In this document: positions 6,252 to 7,574 of the stretch, piece by piece | Layout: each line of letters starts with the position of its first letter | Numbering within the stretch: the first letter of the stretch is position 1 | The notes under the pieces: model-generated | Told to the model about the DNA's origin: nothing | Seen by the model: the letters and a program-made list of their open reading frames with translations, nothing else | Databases searched by the model: none | Assembly (NCBI GenBank): GCA_934130485.1 | Contig: CAKOYE010000043.1 | Span: 1 to 7,574 of the forward strand | DNA: 7,574 nt | Reading direction: 5' to 3' | Source: an uncultured Bacilli bacterium | GTDB taxonomy: Bacteria; Bacillota_I; Bacilli_A; RF39; UBA660 | Position numbers and translations under genes: made by a program

Positions 6252-7218
6252 TTAATTTTGTAATTAAATTTTTATAAGAAATTTTTTCGTTTTCCATTAA
6301 TTTAGGATACATACTAATTGTAGTAAACCCTGGTAGTGTATTTATTTCATTAATAAAAATTTCATCAGTATCTGGTTTATAGAAAAAATCAATACGTGCT
6401 AGACCTTTAGCATTTATTCCGATAAAAGCTTTTTTAGCATATTCTTTAATTAAATTTTTTATGTTTTTTGGAATGTTTGCGATTATTGTTTTTGAATCTT
6501 TATTGCTATACTTTGCATCATAGTCATACCATTCATTACCTGATAATATCTCACCTGGATCAGATATTATTAATTTTTTGTCTTCTAATATGGCTATTTC
6601 TAATTCTCTTGCTTTGATGAATTCTTCAATTATTATTTTTTTATCGTATTTTTGGGCTATTTTAATTGCATTAATTAGCTCTTTTTTGTTGGTAGCTTTT
6701 GATATACCAATTGATGAACCTCCGTTAGCTGGTTTTATTATCATAGGATATTTCAAAGTTTTTTCTATAATTTTAATATTAATATCATTTTGAATAATTA
6801 AATATTTTGTTTGTGGTATTCCTAATTCATTGAAAACATATTTAGAAAATCCTTTATCAAATCCAATTGCGCTACTGATTAAATTACATCCTACATATTT
6901 TATATTAAAAAGTTCTAGCAATCCTATAATTTTTCCGTCTTCTCCTGTATTACCGTGAATTACTGGAAATACAACATCAAATTGTTTTAAGAAACTGATT
7001 ATATTTTCTACTTTTATAACATTTTTGTCTATCCAATCTCCTTCTTCTAAATATTCTAATTCATCTTCATATATATACCATTCATTATTTAAGTCAAGGC
7101 CTACACTTGTAACGTCAAATAATTTTTTATCAATATTTTCTAAAATACTTTTTGCTGATTTACAAGATACATAGTGTTCAGTAGAATTACCACCAAATAA
7201 AACTAATATTTTTTTCAT
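6232..7218 (-). CDS. ddl: D-alanine--D-alanine ligase
   Basis: Ddl joins two D-alanines using ATP, giving the dipeptide that MurF adds to the peptidoglycan precursor in the cytoplasm. The 328-residue protein has the ATP-grasp layout. The N-terminal LFGGNSTEHYVS (7-18) supplies E14, equivalent to E15 of E. coli DdlB. HGNTGEDG (88-95) is followed by FDKGFSK (120-126). The Ser loop is KPANGGSSIG (162-171). YDYDAKY (231-237) has Y237 at the position of DdlB Tyr216, which is linked to D-Ala-D-Ala rather than D-Ala-D-lactate specificity. RID (275-277) and INEINTLPGFT (289-299) provide R275 and the Mg ligands D277, E291 and N293. All key residues are present, so the gene appears functional. The start is the ATG at 7216-7218. 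The longer frame begins with TTG at 7228-7230, which is part of the SD. murF is not adjacent in this window. The 3' end overlaps the convergent ABC-F gene by 20 bases. Confidence 0.97.
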   Translation of the reverse strand: MKKILVLFGGNSTEHYVSCKSAKSILENIDKKLFDVTSVGLDLNNEWYIYEDELEYLEEGDWIDKNVIKVENIISFLKQFDVVFPVIHGNTGEDGKIIGLLELFNIKYVGCNLISSAIGFDKGFSKYVFNELGIPQTKYLIIQNDINIKIIEKTLKYPMIIKPANGGSSIGISKATNKKELINAIKIAQKYDKKIIIEEFIKARELEIAILEDKKLIISDPGEILSGNEWYDYDAKYSNKDSKTIIANIPKNIKNLIKEYAKKAFIGINAKGLARIDFFYKPDTDEIFINEINTLPGFTTISMYPKLMENEKISYKNLITKLINNSYY

Positions 7219-7222
7219 AAAA

Positions 7223-7228
7223 CACCTC
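7223..7228 (-). promoter_or_regulatory. Ribosome binding site setting the ddl start
   Basis: On the minus strand GAGGTG (7228 down to 7223) sits four bases from the ATG at 7218; the GAGG core is six bases away. This favours the start MKKILVLFGG, which is the usual Ddl N-terminus, over the in-frame TTG four codons upstream. Confidence 0.75.
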
Positions 7229-7240
7229 AATAAATAATAT

Positions 7241-7246
7241 GTTATA
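7241..7246 (-). promoter_or_regulatory. Possible -10 element for ddl
   Basis: On the minus strand TATAAC (7246 to 7241) is a 5 of 6 match to TATAAT, placed so that transcription would start about 6 bases before the SD. No convincing -35 lies 16 to 18 bases further upstream, so the call is weak. It lies back to back with the plus-strand promoter at 7274-7302. Confidence 0.3.
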
Positions 7247-7273
7247 GTATGATAAATATTAATTTTTTGTATA

Positions 7274-7302
7274 TTGATTTTTTTGTTAATTAATGCTATA
7301 TT
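7274..7302 (+). promoter_or_regulatory. Promoter of the zinc-ribbon gene
   Basis: TTGATT at 7274-7279 (4 of 6 to TTGACA) is 17 bases from TATATT at 7297-7302, which is preceded by TG at 7294-7295 (extended -10). A palindromic TTAATTAA (7286-7293) sits in the spacer. The predicted start is near 7309, which leaves a leader of about 80 bases, much longer than the other leaders in this window. Confidence 0.6.
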
Positions 7303-7308
7303 ATAGGT

Positions 7309-7364
7309 GGTTTAATTTTATTTCGTATCTTTCTTTTTTTGAAAGCCAAATAAATTTTTAAATC
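7309..7364 (+). promoter_or_regulatory. Foldable 5' leader of the zinc-ribbon gene
   Basis: By hand, the leader folds into one long AU-rich hairpin. Positions 7309-7315 pair with 7358-7364 (7 bp, one G-U). A small internal loop (7316 against 7355-7357) follows, then 7317-7323 pairs with 7348-7354 (7 bp). A top stem pairs CTTTC 7329-7333 with GAAAG 7341-7345 around a T-rich loop. It ends about 12 bases before the SD, so the SD is not hidden by this fold. A cold-responsive or stability role is only a guess, and AT-rich sequence can pair by chance. Confidence 0.4.
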
Positions 7365-7375
7365 AAAATCAAAAA

Positions 7376-7383
7376 AAGGAGGT
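7376..7383 (+). promoter_or_regulatory. Strong ribosome binding site of the zinc-ribbon gene
   Basis: AAGGAGGT is the strongest SD in the window and sits seven bases from the ATG at 7391. An ATG at 7386-7388 is in another frame that closes after nine codons, so 7391 is the start. Confidence 0.85.
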
Positions 7384-7390
7384 ATATGCA

Positions 7391-7558
7391 ATGGAATTTA
7401 AAGATGAAACTTTAAAATGTAAGGATTGTGGTGCTGAATTTGTTTTCACTGCTGGTGAACAACAATTTTATCAAGAAAAAGGTTTTACTAATAAACCTCA
7501 AAGATGTAAAGCTTGTAGAGATGCAAGAAAAGCACAAAGAAATAATCAAAGCAAATAA
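7391..7558 (+). CDS. Small zinc-ribbon protein
   Basis: This 55-residue protein has two Cys pairs, CKDC (C10, C13) and CKAC (C39, C42), spaced as a zinc ribbon. It also has the surrounding pattern CGAEFVFTAGEQQFYQEKGF and NKPQRCKACRDARKAQR, which I recognise as the 'probable zinc-ribbon' (zf-trcl type) family found in many Bacillota and other bacteria; its molecular function is not established. The basic C-terminal tail (R43 to K55, including ARKAQR) could contact nucleic acid, but this is inference. Members can be longer, while this one is little more than the domain itself; it ends in TAA and looks complete. It has its own promoter, a strong SD and an 80-base leader, and is divergent from ddl. 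The window ends 16 bases after the stop, so its terminator cannot be judged. Confidence 0.9.
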   Translation: MEFKDETLKCKDCGAEFVFTAGEQQFYQEKGFTNKPQRCKACRDARKAQRNNQSK

Positions 7559-7574
7559 AAAATTCTTATTTTGA

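Noticed and set aside
6251..6275. Possible AT-only hairpin (ATTAATT with AATTAAA) after the ABC-F stop
   Set aside because: The six to seven pairs contain no G-C and the T-run is short, so it is too weak to call a terminator.
6578..6793. Plus-strand open frame of 71 codons with a membrane-like translation
   Set aside because: It is antisense to the conserved core of ddl and has no SD; hydrophobic residues are expected from the complement of this sequence.
7219..7230. Longer start (TTG at 7228-7230) for ddl
   Set aside because: The extra codons are the ribosome binding site, and the protein from the ATG at 7218 begins as Ddl proteins usually do.
7231..7300. Alternative ddl -10 TATTAT (7239 to 7234, minus strand) with TTAATA as -35
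   Set aside because: Transcription would start inside the ribosome binding site, so the nearby TATAAC is preferred, though still weak.

Overview
The window is very AT-rich and tightly packed. It looks like chromosomal DNA from a low-GC, Gram-positive-lineage bacterium (Bacillota/Bacilli-like, possibly one of the reduced-genome gut lineages). The evidence is strong purine-rich Shine-Dalgarno (SD) sites, TATAAT-type promoters a short distance before the genes, a classic hairpin plus T-run terminator, and AGA-rich, A/T-ending codons. TGA is read as stop (3776-3778) and TGG as Trp, so this is not a mycoplasma-type genetic code. A D-alanine--D-alanine ligase implies that the organism makes peptidoglycan. 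The exact taxon cannot be fixed from the window.

Layout. Positions 1-107 hold an inverted repeat overlapping a promoter. Positions 108-803 encode an unrecognised protein with a single N-terminal membrane anchor. Positions 885-2690 encode the translational GTPase TypA/BipA, with its own promoter and a terminator that overlaps its stop codon. A new promoter is partly built from that terminator and starts a three-gene plus-strand operon: two unrecognised soluble, Asp/Asn/Tyr-rich proteins (2759-3778 and 3790-4629) followed by an ABC-F type twin-ATPase protein (4644-6251). The minus-strand ddl gene (6232-7218) converges on that operon and overlaps its last 20 bases. A divergent intergenic region of about 170 bases separates ddl from a small four-cysteine zinc-ribbon protein (7391-7558), which has a long, foldable 5' leader.

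How the genes relate. TypA acts on the ribosome, and ABC-F proteins usually do, so much of the window concerns translation. Ddl serves cell-wall precursor synthesis. The two unrecognised proteins between typA and the ABC-F gene are the main unexplained content. Their tight spacing of 11 and 14 bases suggests they are made together with the ABC-F protein. No mobile element, CRISPR array, tRNA or rRNA was seen.
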